Assembly: GCF_030272615.1 (NCBI RefSeq)
Contig: NC_081407.1
Location: 268,740,075-268,804,074 of the forward strand
DNA: 64,000 nt
From: Cryptomeria japonica
Taxonomy: Eukaryota > Streptophyta > Pinopsida > Cupressales > Cupressaceae
Direction: 5' to 3'
The notes below the pieces were generated by a model. It was not told the DNA's origin. It saw only the letters and a list, made by a program, of their open reading frames with translations, and made no database searches. A program made the translations under genes and the position numbers. This document shows, in pieces, positions 36,369 through 49,324 of the stretch. Within the stretch, counting starts at the first letter, position 1. Every line of letters starts with the position of its first letter.

Positions 36369-38180
36369 AAGGCCTAATTACAAGAACTACAAATTTAGGC
36401 TAATTCTAAAAGGCTGAGTGGCCAGAGATAAAACAAGCTAAACTTTTATTGTCAATCAATCAGTCAATCAACGCTGAGCCAAAAACCTACCAAGTTGCTA
36501 GTTACTACAACAACAGTACTACCTAATCCAGAAATGATGCAGCAGTAACAGAAGCATATTTCATAAATGGCCCCCATTGAAATGACCCAGTTACTGCATC
36601 CAACTAAATTTCTTTAAGAAACCAACAATGAAAGGAAAAAACAAAGGTGGTCCTTAGTTAGATTCTTTTGGAGAGCAGGAGCACCTTTTTTAATGAAGAA
36701 TACTGAAGAAACTGCAGGTGTTGTTCCCTTCCACCATTACACAAGAACAGAACTGAAAGCAACAGAGGCCTTCACAATTAAATGACTCTGCCCAAAACTT
36801 ATGTACCTATGTCTGTCACATGGTCAAATGTATTTACTTAGCTGGTCTTTTCTGGGTTTCTGAGCTCCCCAACTAGCCTTCTCCTCCATTCAATACACCA
36901 AACTTGTTTTTTTATGTTCTTTTAATCTTCCCCCCTCTTGTTTTGGTCATGGGAGTGGGTGTAGCCGGTTGGGTATTGATTCTACCTTGGCTTTTAGTTA
37001 CTTCACCCAAGACTTACATCATGTCTAGATATCATGGTGATTTTTGTTGTTAATATATAATATGGACCTTTGTTTGGCGTGTCAATATGATCATACACAT
37101 TGGTTTATGTATCGCTTCTATATATTTCTAGAAATTTTATTTTAAAAAATTTCAAGAATAAATGTTGGTAAAATGCAAATTCAAACTGAAGACCTTTTTG
37201 CTAAATCCTACATGTAAAGTAAATGCCTAGTTGTTGAATATATTAAATGGAGTTTATGTGGAGGGTTAATATGACTATACACACCGGTCTATGTATTAAA
37301 TGTAATAATTTTGATAGGATGCAAACCAAATTGAAAGAGCTTTTTCCTATATTTTATGGGTTGGTATTTTTGTTGATTTCATTATGATATGGTATGTCTT
37401 AGAGTTTAGTTTAGGTTTTTGGGGGGTTATTTTTTGTATTATATTGTTCTTTTAAGATTCTTTTGGGTGGGTGAGGTTTTAGAAATGGTGAAAGTCAAAT
37501 ATTTTATAATTAATGTTGTATATAGCAGTGAGAATTGATTATTTGGAAGATTTACAATGAGGTAATTTTTTTAAAAGGGTTCATTTCATAGTGTGTTAGT
37601 TAAGTGGTGATGTTACGGTTGTGTCCACTAAGGTTCAAACTTTTGTTAGTCCATTGATCGCAGGCTTATGCCTTAAGTAATCTAATGTGCATGAGGGTTT
37701 GAGCCTCAACATTGATAAATAGGGATGAGGTCCCCCTACTTGTGATCTCACTAGTTCATAGCTCTAGGTCAAAAGTCTTTCATGTGGCATTGAAGGGCAT
37801 GTCATGCTAGCATCACTAATCACATTTAAAAGTTTACTCGACATTTAAGGAAAAACGTAATTTCTTGAAATCTAATTCTATTTTGCCAATAGATGTTATA
37901 GAACTTGTTTGTAACTGAGTGAAAGCTATAATTGTATTGCATATTATGTGAGTTGTATCCCCTACAAGCAACATTTTTTCTTGGGTTAACAATTCATAGA
38001 ACTCCATGACTATATTTTTTCTTGTTCTCTTTTCATCACCCCTAGCAAGTCAATATTTTTCTTAATTTGTCTAGCTATTATTTTATAAGAAACTTTTTTC
38101 TAGTGCTTTCTCATTAGACTTGGGATTTAAAATTTTGAGAACAAGCATCCCTAAAAGTTGTAGTGTGGGTTGAAACCTAT
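36369..38180. other. 5' flank of the bHLH gene, promoter not defined
   Basis: Must contain the 5' untranslated region and promoter of the minus-strand bHLH gene. I cannot place a transcription start or a 5'-untranslated intron with confidence. No other gene recognised. Confidence 0.4.
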
Positions 38181-39660
38181 TACTCCTCATTCCTAGGTGA
38201 GATTTTCTATAGTTAATTATCTAGCCTCTTGATTTTGTTATTTGCCATGAACTCAAAAAATTATTTATTGTTGAGCCCCATAAATAAGTTTATAAGGTGG
38301 TGGGTCTCACATCGAACCTCAAGAAACCTATTGAGATTCAAGAAAGTGGTTTACAATTTACACCAAAGGCCACTTATGTCAACCTTCCTAATATTTATTT
38401 TAGATGTCATACACTCGACTATAAAATTAGGGATTGGTTGGTTATGCCCAAGTCACCTACCAAGCCAATAATAGTCTCTAGCCCCTCTTTTTCAAAAGAC
38501 CTCAAGAGACCAATTTATGAATGATTAGTTGTAAAAACTAGTTCTTAAATTCATTGAAGCCAATGAACCCCTACCTGAAACCTAATTTTTTCTTTAGAGT
38601 GATGTCATTACCATGACTAAAGCTAACACTATAGTCATGGGAAAGAGCCCAACTATTGGTTCATCATCGCAATTATTGTTGTTCTAGGTTGTCATGTAGC
38701 TACTAAGACATCTCTAAGCACTCAACCCTCTATATGTTCTCATAACTTGTCTAGTGATAAGGCTTAACTAAGGGGAGAATTTAGTGGTAAATACCTTTCT
38801 ATTTTGCTCAACAATTATATCCTACCAATCCAATATTATTTGTTAAACCGCCAATTTTTTTGTTAGTAAATGATGATGACAACTAAACAATCCCTCTATA
38901 GAGAATCTCTCCATAAGAATATTACTTCATGAATGTTCATGATTTTACATAAGCCTTCTTTAATTTTTTTTTTTTAGGTGGCTTGTTAATAGCTTGATTC
39001 ATTTGATTTTATTTATTTATAAAAAGTTGAGGTTGTTTTTATTCAAATTACTTTGTGTACCTTTTGGCCTAATGCATTTTCACTTGTAACCTAGCACGAT
39101 GATGGATATGGTGGTATTCCATGTTAATTTATCTAGGTTTAAATGTCATGATTGTCTCTAGAGAAGAACTCAACCATATTATCATGTGAGTTATGCTTGA
39201 CATTGATGGTCATTTGATAAGCATAATAAATAAGCTCTATACGCTTATTGGTGGTCTAGAAATAGTAGAGTCGTGGCATTGGTTGGCTAACAAATTACCA
39301 CTTTCTATGGTAGGGTGAATTTAATATGGTGAAGCTGCCTAAGGATAAATTTGACATTCTTCAAATGCATTTGTGTGTGGGAGAACAAGAAGCTTATTTT
39401 TTATTGTTTAAATTCATTAGGGGATTTGGGGCCCATATTTTATGGCTTGTTGTTACATAAAATCTATGGTAAACATGATATAGTATATGGGCTAGAGCGA
39501 ATAGATTGCTTAAATTCCTTGATTCCACCTTATCAATTGTAATGACACATTAGTGAGAGTCCATATAGAGATTTCACTCTCTAACCACAATATTTTCACT
39601 TTTGAGGCTGAGTAGGATAATGTATTGTTCAAATTTCCAAGCACTCATTTTTTCCTAAAC
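38180..39660 (+). pseudogene. Heavily decayed LINE remnant (ORF1 and endonuclease pieces)
   Basis: 38297-38524 encodes KPIEIQESGLQFTPKATYVN followed by LPNIYFRCHTLDYKIRDW. This resembles the end of the DUF4283 region plus a CCHC-type knuckle (Y-x-x-LP-x-x-C...GH...C) of plant LINE ORF1, with ligands lost. About 39310-39470 encodes GEFNMVKLPKDKFDI and then an ...RANRLLKFLDS segment, recalling the GDFN and LDRFL blocks of an L1 endonuclease. Many stops and frameshifts lie between. The remnant runs into the microsatellite at 39677. Identification is by motif order only. Confidence 0.55.
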
Positions 39661-39676
39661 ACATTACCCTTTATGT

Positions 39677-40170
<494 letters not shown>

Positions 40171-41720
40171 ATTGTTGGAGTAATTAAGATATTTATCTAA
40201 TTATTTATTAATTAGGTCTTTTAATTATGTTTTCACATAAGCTAAACGTAGGTGTTTTTTATTATCTAGATTTTTCTTTTCTAGTATTAATTCTAGATGT
40301 AGTTGAGCTTAATATAGCTCCTGCTTTGCATTGCTTTAGTTCTCCTAATTTTAACATTAGGGTTTGCGCGGGTATGGTTTCATTCATCCTTTATAAGGAT
40401 TCATTCATTCATTGTAATAATGTATCTCCAATCATTCTTTTGTGCAATAATACAAAATTCTTTGGTTGTTATAGAGTATACAATCTTTTCTTGATCTCTT
40501 TTGTGTGATAGGTGTTTTGGTTGTAGATGTTTCTTGGCTCATGTGGTTGTATCATCAACTTCTACACATATACATATAAATAAATATATTATACTTATAT
40601 ACATGCATTAGCATTCATTCTCTAGATGTTTTTAACGAGTCACTTAGTCTATTTATGTTTGTAAAACATTACGATTGAAGTGTATTGACCCAATTCTTAT
40701 TCCTCATATATTTCTTGTGTTATCCTAGGTTCACCAATATGATCAAGGTAGTGCCCTCCCTTTAAATTATTTTCTTAACAACCGGAAAATAGATGACTTC
40801 CTCATTTATGTGTTTTCAATGTCTTATTCAAGGTCATCTTTGTAAAAATAATTTTTAAACATGGGATTCTAACTTCTTCTAGATTTTATAATCTCTCTTG
40901 AATATTATTGCATATTACTATAATCAATCACCACTATTTTTCCTTTCTATAGCCATTATATTTTCCTCCATAGCTAATACCTACAAAAGTTTCACTAATG
41001 TCCATGAATTTTGTTGAGTCCACTTTGTATATTATCGCATTCATATAGTGCAACACACGCTATGAAAAGCCTCCATATTATTTTTCTACACTTGTTAAAG
41101 TACTCATCCCTTTCACATCCTACATCTTAGGGAATCAAAACACTCCTAGAATATACTACTATTGTTGAGATTGAATTACTACATAAAAAGGGATTAACTA
41201 CGATAGTTTCCAAATCAAAACTAATCATTTTATTTTTTGATATTTTTTTCATTAATATCCCATTGAAATATGATCATATTTGAATTTTTCAACAATTAAG
41301 AGCATTAAATGGCTCAAAAAAATCCCTAATTTTTTTAGAGTTGTACAAGCAAAGGACATTACCACTTGTTTTAGGGTGGTAACATAGTTCAAGAGATTAA
41401 CAATGAGGTCTATATGGCTAGGATTGTGAATTCTTAGTTCCTAATCATCTATGTCAACTTAGATGGTAGCATTTTTTAAAGGTCATCTATGTGGGTTCAA
41501 AAGTCACTATTGCAGTCTCTTAATTCATGACCATGACTTCCAAGTTGAGACTATCTATGCACAAAAAATGTATATTCTATAATCTCCTTCCAATTATTCA
41601 TTCAAATGTCTTTAGAATTCTTCTTACATTGACCATCAAATCAAGGATGCACTTACTCAAGTTGTTCTCTTTTCTTTACATAGTAACAATTTATATTCCT
41701 TATTACAATGTACCTATCTT
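40171..41720. other. Intergenic spacer, nothing recognised
   Basis: AT-rich, with two open frames (40227-40508 and 41527-41727, plus) that lack recognisable features or coding-like composition. Confidence 0.5.
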
Positions 41721-41735
41721 AGACTAGTTATTGTT

Positions 41736-43076
41736 TTTTATATTAAAAGCAACAAAAACTAGGGGGTTGTCCCTTAACAAAGCTCAAAGGCGTTCAGCAT
41801 TAACAACACATTCACAACAAAAAGTTAACCAAAAACATAAATAGAAGGTCCAAACAAAGTAAGAACAACAAAATAAACATCAATAGGGGATAAAACCCCG
41901 TAAGTCCAAAGTAGCCATGAAATGAAATACCTAGACCTAGGGACCAAAATTTCGTAATCCAGCTTGTTTAAGGACATTATCTAAGTCATCAATGAGAAAC
42001 TTGAAGAGCTACTTGCATGATTCCTTGTCTTCATCCTCCTCTCCTAGGGCCTTATCTTGCAACAGACAAGGGGTGGTTGTCGAGCTATGCATAACCCTTA
42101 TGCAAAACTTGTTTATGTGTGTCAACTACTTGTCACAAGTATCCCATTTGTTCTTCATTTCCTTCATCTCCATACTTAGGGCTTGCAATTCTGCATTCAC
42201 CCCTTGGCTCTCAAGCTTGTTTCTCAGCTCTTGTACTTCCAGTTTCAAGGTCTGCAATTCACCATCCACTGACTAGCCTCTCATCTCAGCATCTTCATCC
42301 ACCTTCAGGGTTTGTTGCACATCCTCAACAGTTTGACAACTCCTCTTTCCTCGCCCCTTTCTTCTTATTAGTCCCTTTCCTCCCCCTATCGTCTCCCTTT
42401 ACTGTGCTAGTCAATGTGTCCTCTTCCCTCTCATTGCCCACCTCATCCCCAATATTCATTTCCATCACTTCACTAGAGTCAACCTTCTCTAGATCATCTG
42501 CAGGGTCCGCCTTTTCTAGCTCTTTGGCAAGGTTCACCTTCTCCAACTCTTCTGCAGGGTCCACCTTCTCCACCTTCATTTATTGAGAATCCAGAGGAGG
42601 TCCAATAGTAGCTAAAATCCCCATATCTTTACCAACCCCAGCATCCCCAATTGTCGTGTCCTCCTCATCAATCTTCTTTAAATTTTCATTCCTACTATCG
42701 CCCTCCTCAATGTCCTCTTCAAACTCATTAGCAGTCTATTTGTCTTCTTTCCTGCCCCCTACATCATGGGAGGCAATCCTATACAATCTCCTCCTCCCTT
42801 CAATCCTGACATTTGGGTCCTCTTTCTCATTCTCTTCAGAGCTCAAATTGTCGATCAAAATTCGTTTCCTTTTACCTAAGGTTTTTCTCTTGCCCTTGGA
42901 ACATGTGGATTTTTCTCTCTTTGAAGCAATCTTGTGCAATCTCCTCCCCCCTTCAATCCTGACATTGGGGTCCTCTTTCTCATTCTCTTCAGAGCTCTAA
43001 TTGTCAATGAGAATTTGCTTCCTTTTACTCAAGGTTTTTGCTCTTGCCCTTGGAACATGTGGGTTTTCTCTCTTTG
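41736..43076 (-). mobile_element. Retroposed sequence with target-site duplications, unidentified charged coding remnant
   Basis: AGACTAGTTATTGTT (41721-41735) and AGACTAATTATTGTT (43077-43091) flank 1.34 kb as a 15-bp duplication with one mismatch. The minus strand ends A/T-rich (TTTTAATATAAAA) after a short GGG/CCC stem-loop (41775-41761), so it looks like an RNA copy inserted by LINE machinery, probably 5'-truncated. Its minus strand carries a broken reading frame: a Lys/Arg/Glu-rich segment present twice in tandem, then an acidic stretch with (E)ELEKvdPA repeats (42560-42480), then possible coiled coil (42260-42150). Stops near 42739 and 42585 break it. I do not recognise the protein: it could be a processed pseudogene or a non-autonomous retroelement. 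Confidence 0.65.
42325..43060 (-). pseudogene. Broken charged, repeat-containing ORF inside the retroposed sequence
   Basis: On the minus strand a block with ILIDN.SSEENEKEDPN and VRIEG.RRLhkIASkre occurs at about 43060-42920 and again at 42935-42760, followed by GRKEDK and a stop. After another stop come DPAEELEKVN, LAKELEKAD and PADDLEKVD (42570-42480), nine- to ten-residue tandem repeats. It then becomes Lys-rich (GRKGTNKKKGARKEE). Composition suggests a nucleic-acid-binding or scaffold-like protein, but no family is claimed. Confidence 0.5.
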
Positions 43077-43091
43077 AGACTAATTATTGTT

Positions 43092-46000
43092 GTTCCACTT
43101 ATAATTCCAATCTTTAAATGAATGTAATCATTTATGAAAATATATAATAAGTAATTAAAATGACTTTTTCCTTTCTAAAATTACTTAAAATTATCTTACA
43201 TTTTGATGAACTAAACATTCTGATACATCCCACTTGCTAATATTACCATGTTCCCTCCCTCCCACCATTTATTTTTCATTACTTTCTCTCTCTTTCACTT
43301 TATTTTTTCATTCCTTTTCCCCTCTAATTTACCCACCTTTGTTAACTTCGTTAGCTTATACCATCTCCCTTCTAGCAAAATCTAAATTCACCATGTTATT
43401 CTTTTTGTTTCATCATCTTCCACTCTTTCTCCATTTCCTTCCTTTTCCACACTTCCCCTTACTTCCCTTAACATATATTTTACTTTTTTGGCTAATTTAA
43501 AGTTTATTATAAATTTTTATTTGAAAATGAAATTGTTTTCCTTTCGTGAGAGACAAAAGATGAACCTCTCCTAGCAATAATAGGAAGAAAAATAGTGTCT
43601 CTTAAAAGACATGGTGTTTAAGTGAAAATTAATTCAAACTATGATAAAATATGCAAGTATATTAAAATAATGCACATTGGGACAATGTTGAAACAACCTG
43701 CATGCAATTGTATGCAAACTAAATTAAATATAAGGGTGCTTAGGACTATCTCCAATTAGCCAAATCTCAATTTTACACCACTATTCAGTGGGGATAGATA
43801 ATGCAATTAAAATTAATTAATGCTATTTTATGTTATCAAAATTTAGAGAAAATGGAGTAACATTTTGCAGCTAGGCTAATGTATGGTAGTTGAAAAGGTA
43901 CTAAAAACTAAATTCTAAAGCATATAAGGAAATAAGGGGCCAAAATATAGAAGTGGTAGCTAGCTTTAAAAGTGGACAAATAATAGGAAGGCTAGGTCTA
44001 AAGGTGTATGACCAAGAGAAAGGCCACACCCTCCTTGGATGGTTAGGGATAGGTAACTATTAATATTTTGAAAAAAATTAGGTTTCACAAGGTTTATTTG
44101 ATACACCTTCTCACTCGTAAAAACTTGGCATATACCTAGTAGATAATTTTTAATTAATAAAAAACCTTCAATAGGAAAATACAAAAGTTGAAATTAACTA
44201 GGGACATGGGATTATGTAATGAGTTTAGTTAATTGATAGGCTAATGAATACATGACCAAATGGATTGATGGTAGACACTATGAAGAGTGTATACTAGGCT
44301 TTTTATGCTTGGACTCACAAGTTAGCTTGACAAATGGATAAAAAATCTAAAGTATTGCATTTTTAATTAAAGTGACAAAATGGTATAGCTATGATACCTC
44401 TATAGTTGATTTGGCTAATTTCTAAGCTAATTTGAAGCCACAATAGAGAAGTATTGAACACATCCAAAAATAGATGGATAGCAAGAAGGATAGGTCCAAA
44501 GTTGAATGACCATTAGGAATGATGGGTCCAAAGGTGGATGACCAATGAGCAGACCAAGTCTAAAGATGGATGACCAATAAGCAAGGCTTGGCCCCCTATG
44601 GTGTCCAGTTCTTCAAAAAGGCTAAATATACAAACTTTGATGATGTGAAAGGTTTTGGTTAGATTGATGATTATTATATTTTTTTTTTCTAATAAATTGT
44701 AGTTATATCTTCCAAAATAAAACCTATAATACAATCTTCTTTAATGGTTGATCCTACAAAAATAAGTTAGAAGAGGAGTTTTTTTCATGCAAACCTCTTG
44801 TGGGTGTTCAAACATGGATCAACATAATTTATAGCATATAAACTAGTATAATAAGTTGATTTATAAAAAATAAAAAAATTCAATGTTCACTTTATACCTT
44901 TTATTTCATTAAACCTTCAAAACCTAGTTCTAAGATTTTTGGAAACTATGTAAACAATTAGGGATAAGAGGAAGTGTTGGATACATAAGTAGATTTTGAT
45001 TAAAAAATATTTACAAAACATGTAATATATCTTGGGCTAATTTATGGCTAGGGTCTTTGAAAAGTAGCAAAAGTGACACTCGCTTACAAAGGGTGATTAA
45101 GTAACATACCTAGATGAGAAAATGGGATTTTGGTGATTAAAGAGGGATGAATGATGAAACTATAATATTAATATATTTAAATAATTACAATTTTTAAATA
45201 TAATTGCTTGGGTTGCAACCTTTGATTTGGGGTCCACTATACTAGGATGCAAACTAATGTAGGGGAATGATTTGGGATGGAAAAAATTGTTTGAGGTGAA
45301 AAATAGAATGATATTAGATGGAATTGGAAGGATTTTGTTATTAGTATAAACAAGGTGCATCTATAATATCTTAGAGAAATAATATCATTTGCATGCAAAA
45401 CTCATTAAATAAAATCAAAACTTAGAAATTAGGAGCTAGCAACAAAGAGCTCGGAGAGTCAATTATTTGAGCATGATGAAAAATATTGTGATGGATGGAT
45501 ATTTTATCAGAAAATATCAATAATTTATTAAAATAATATAGAACTTTTACTCATGATAAAAATAAAAACCCTTGAACCATGCTTAAAAATACTCTTTCTA
45601 TGTTAAAAATTGAGATAAGGGAATTGGGCCTATTTACAAATTTTATGAAATAATTTGGAGAAACTAGTATTAATTATGTGTGGGTATGGAATTAAATGAT
45701 ATATAATATAAAGGATCTATTAGAATGATAATAATGCAAGTTTGACTTGGTTGGAGCCCAAGTGTAGGCAATGTCCTCCAATAGGATTTAGGCCCAATTT
45801 TTAAAAAGAATATTAATGTGCAAGGTGGCCTTATAAAAATTATTGTTTTCATAAAAAAATTCTTGTCTAGGAATGTTTTAAGATGTTAAGGGGTGGGTTT
45901 CACATGGTATACTATCTTAGGGATGACAAACCGAGGAGTAAACAAGGGCAACCAAGTTAACAAAATAGAAAATATAAAAAGGGAAGTTACGATATGGTGT

Positions 46001-48007
46001 GGAGCTAACAATTAGATGTAAATCGCCACTTATAAAATATAAAAAAGGCTTAGGAAAACATAGTAAATGGAAACAACATGGTTAGGAGACAACACAAGCT
46101 AGGTAAAAATGATAAAAGAATGGCATACACACATATGGGTAGAAGGAGCTAAAAAGGTGACAAATGTGTGATAAGGGCATGCAAGATCTTCTCATTGGAA
46201 TACAAATGGTTTATATAATGTAGATTATCATAAGTTAATTAAAAATAAATAAAAATCATCTTCTTTTTTATACTGGAATGTTATGAAAATGTTTCTCTTT
46301 CTCTCTCCTCTCTCACTGCAAAAGAATTATGTTCAATTGATTTTGTTTCTATAGTTTATTCTTCCTTGCTTTGTATAAGTTAATGATAGAATTTATTTGG
46401 CATGTTCAAACTTGAATACACTTCTCTTTGGCTACCTAAATATCATCCTTTTCCCCATATACTTTGTTTAATATTTTATAGTTAGGGGTCCCAACAAATA
46501 ATGCATAAGCATTGCTAAGAAACAAATAGACCCACCTGCTATGCCCTTCCAATTAATAAACACAATCTTCTTATTTTCATTATTTTCTACCTAATATTTT
46601 CTTGTGTGATACCTAACTCTTCATTGTCCTCATTTCTTCCATCCTTCTTATTTCTTTCCTCCTTAAACTTAACCATCTTGTAGCTCAACGTCACATATCT
46701 CAAAGCTAACATATTAGATCAAATATCCCAACCCTATAATTCAGCTAACACACTAACCATGCACTCACCACATGATAAAAACGTTCTAGCATCCACATCT
46801 AATCTTTCCTACTCATCCATAAGTTAGGGTGACATGTTTTGAAATGTTTGTGCTACCGATATCAAGATCAACACACTAAACTCATAGATGTTGGTTGCAT
46901 TGTAACGCAAAAATTATTACACTAGTCATATATACATAATTCTGCAAATTTAAAACCATGATTAAAATTTAAAGTAAATCTACAAATCAAATTTATTTTC
47001 TCATGCTAGATCATCTTTCTTTAACTTGAGGTTTTTCAATAAAAATGAGTAGCTTCATTGCTACCTCACCATCCTCCTCCTATCTCATCCCCTCCTCTCT
47101 CTTGTCACTTACCTCCATCCTATCCCCCTCAATGCGGTCCTTGTCTATTCTCCTCTCACTTACAATTATAAAATGAAGATGCATGATAATAAATTTAAAC
47201 ATGCAAAACACCAATAATACCATAACATAGTGTATACTTGGGAAAAACCCTTTCTAGATAAAGAAAAGAAAACCCACACTCCAAAGCACAACCCAATGTA
47301 TTAAGAGTAATCAAATCTTTACAATACAGTTTTGGAGATATTCTCTTTTCGGATTCTTAACACAATGATAGTCTTTTGTAGAGAAATTTCAATAGTACAA
47401 CGACATCTTTAATAAACATCATATAAAACGCTCCAAAATGCATATATGTATAGGACAAGAGATGGATTCCTAAAAATGCCACATGTCATTATGCTCTTCA
47501 CTATGTAAATGTAAACAAAAAGGTGACATGCAAGGTGCCTATCTTCACATGCCCATGCAAAATGGATCCAACATCAACATGAAAGGAATTTGTATGCATG
47601 CAAGAGGTCCCACTTGACATGAATTATGTCAGCCCTATGCAAATATTGTCATCTACCATAATTTCACTTATTATGGCTCCTACATTATCAACAAGTTGTC
47701 ATAGTAGTTGTCATAATACATCATAACAACTATCATAGTATAACTGTTACAAATTATGAAGAAAATCCACTAACAAATCTTACAACGAGGTCCACCAAGT
47801 GGTATGTCTGTCTCCACCAAATTGGTATGCATGCCATTCTAGTTACATGCCATGTAGGATACCAACCCATTGGAGTGGGTCCCACAAAGAAATTCCATAA
47901 AATTAATGCATAGGATACGATAAATAATTAGTTAACAACAATAATGAAAGGACTTACAAAGGTTGAGACACCATAAATCCAATAGTGACACTATCAAAAG
48001 ATCATTG
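43092..48007. other. Long intergenic spacer
   Basis: No gene recognised. Holds a 31-bp, three-copy minisatellite (44491-44585) with an outlying related copy near 43995, an imperfect inverted repeat at about 47694-47751 (GTTGTCATAGTAGTTG against CAACTATCATAGTATAAC), and pyrimidine-rich stretches (43235-43490, 47060-47160). The pyrimidine-rich open frame 43234-43500 has skewed composition and no recognisable domain. Confidence 0.5.
44491..44585. repeat. Minisatellite, about 31-bp unit, three copies
   Basis: Copies of GGTCCAAAGGTGGATGACCA plus a variable end start near 44491, 44522 and 44554; a fourth related copy stands alone near 43995. Confidence 0.75.
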
Positions 48008-48489
48008 TATTTTCCCTCTTCTTCTTTTTTTTTGAAAAAGGTGGCAGTGCCACTTAATATATTTTATTATATAAAGCTGACTCAAAGAGCTCCTGGAGAA
48101 AAGAACCAGTAAGAAAAACTCTGATCCTTTCTCTACAATACATAGAAAGGTCGTGAGATTTAAATCTCAAATATGCCAAAAAATACAATATCTTATAGTG
48201 TCCAAAATACTGAGTGCCATAAAACATCCCCCAGTATTGAATGCTTTCTGGAATATATTGAACAAGACGCAGTCCAAACCAAAACATCACGAGAGTTGTA
48301 CACATTTCCATAGCAGTCCATAATCTATCTCACTTATGCATTTAGCCAACTTACAATCCAGCACACTTCTCAAATCGACATCCCTTCACAATATACAGAT
48401 ACAGCAAAACCACAGGACCCTGCACTTATAATACCACACATACCAGTTTATATCATTATGAAAAATAACACTGCATAGCTATATGTAAT

Positions 48490-49324
48490 ATTATCATGTA
48501 CCCATATCCTCCAAAATTTTCCCCTTAAGAATTGGACAAGAATCAAAATCACAATTCGGACCCATCATATTAATTTCCTCCTTGGAACTTCCCATATTTG
48601 CCAAATGATCTGCAACTCAATTCCCTTCTCTATACACATGTGAAATGATGAAGTTTGTAAATGTATCAATTAGTGTCCATGCTTGTTCAAGTAAATATAT
48701 TATCTGCCAATTATCAATATTTCTCTTTATGCAAGCATTGATAATAATAGTTGAATCACCTTCAATGTGAATATAAGAGATGTTCAGTTTTTTTACTAGT
48801 AGACTACCTTCAAGTAAAGCATATGCCTCTGCAAAGTTGTTAGTACGTGGTGGAATAAAAGCATATTTCAAAGAAAAAACACATCCTGTGTGATCCCTTA
48901 TGCATACTCCTATCCCTGCATCACCTGGGTTCCCTTTAGAGGAGCCATCAAAATTTAATTTGAAATGCATTGAATTCAGAGGACACCATTTCACTTTATT
49001 TCTATCAATTTTACTAGTTCTCACTCTCAGAAGACAAGGTGATACAGGAATAGAGATGCCCTTCCAGCAATTAATAACTTGACCATCCCAAGAAGTAAAT
49101 TCTCTATTTGAATTGAACTGATTTGAAACATGAGCATTAACCAGTTCTGATACTGATTTTTCAATATAATTGAAAACATCAGAAAGATGAGATGTTTGCT
49201 TTCTAAAAATATGTTTATTTTTTCCCACCAAAGCGACCATACTACTATGGATGGGATCACTTTCCAAATACATGCAAAAAGAGAGGATGAGTATAAGATT
49301 GGCCATGGCTAGAACAAATCCCAT
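48490..49324 (-). pseudogene. LINE ORF2: RNase H domain
   Basis: FKLNFDGSSKGNPGDAGIGV (about 48965-48905), NNFAEAYALLEG and HIEGDSTIII provide the D, E, D catalytic residues of RNase H. SHVYREGN ends at a TGA (48619-48617) and ADHLANMG continues the conserved C-terminal block just beyond, so this stop replaces one codon, probably a Trp or Arg codon. The 3' untranslated part follows to the stem-loop at 48053. Confidence 0.9.

Noticed and set aside
43234-43500. 88-codon open frame rich in Phe, Leu, Pro and Ser
   Set aside because: Composition follows a pyrimidine-rich DNA tract; no domain or partner.
47694-47751. Imperfect inverted repeat, possible MITE
   Set aside because: Arms pair poorly and no TA-type or longer target duplication is visible.
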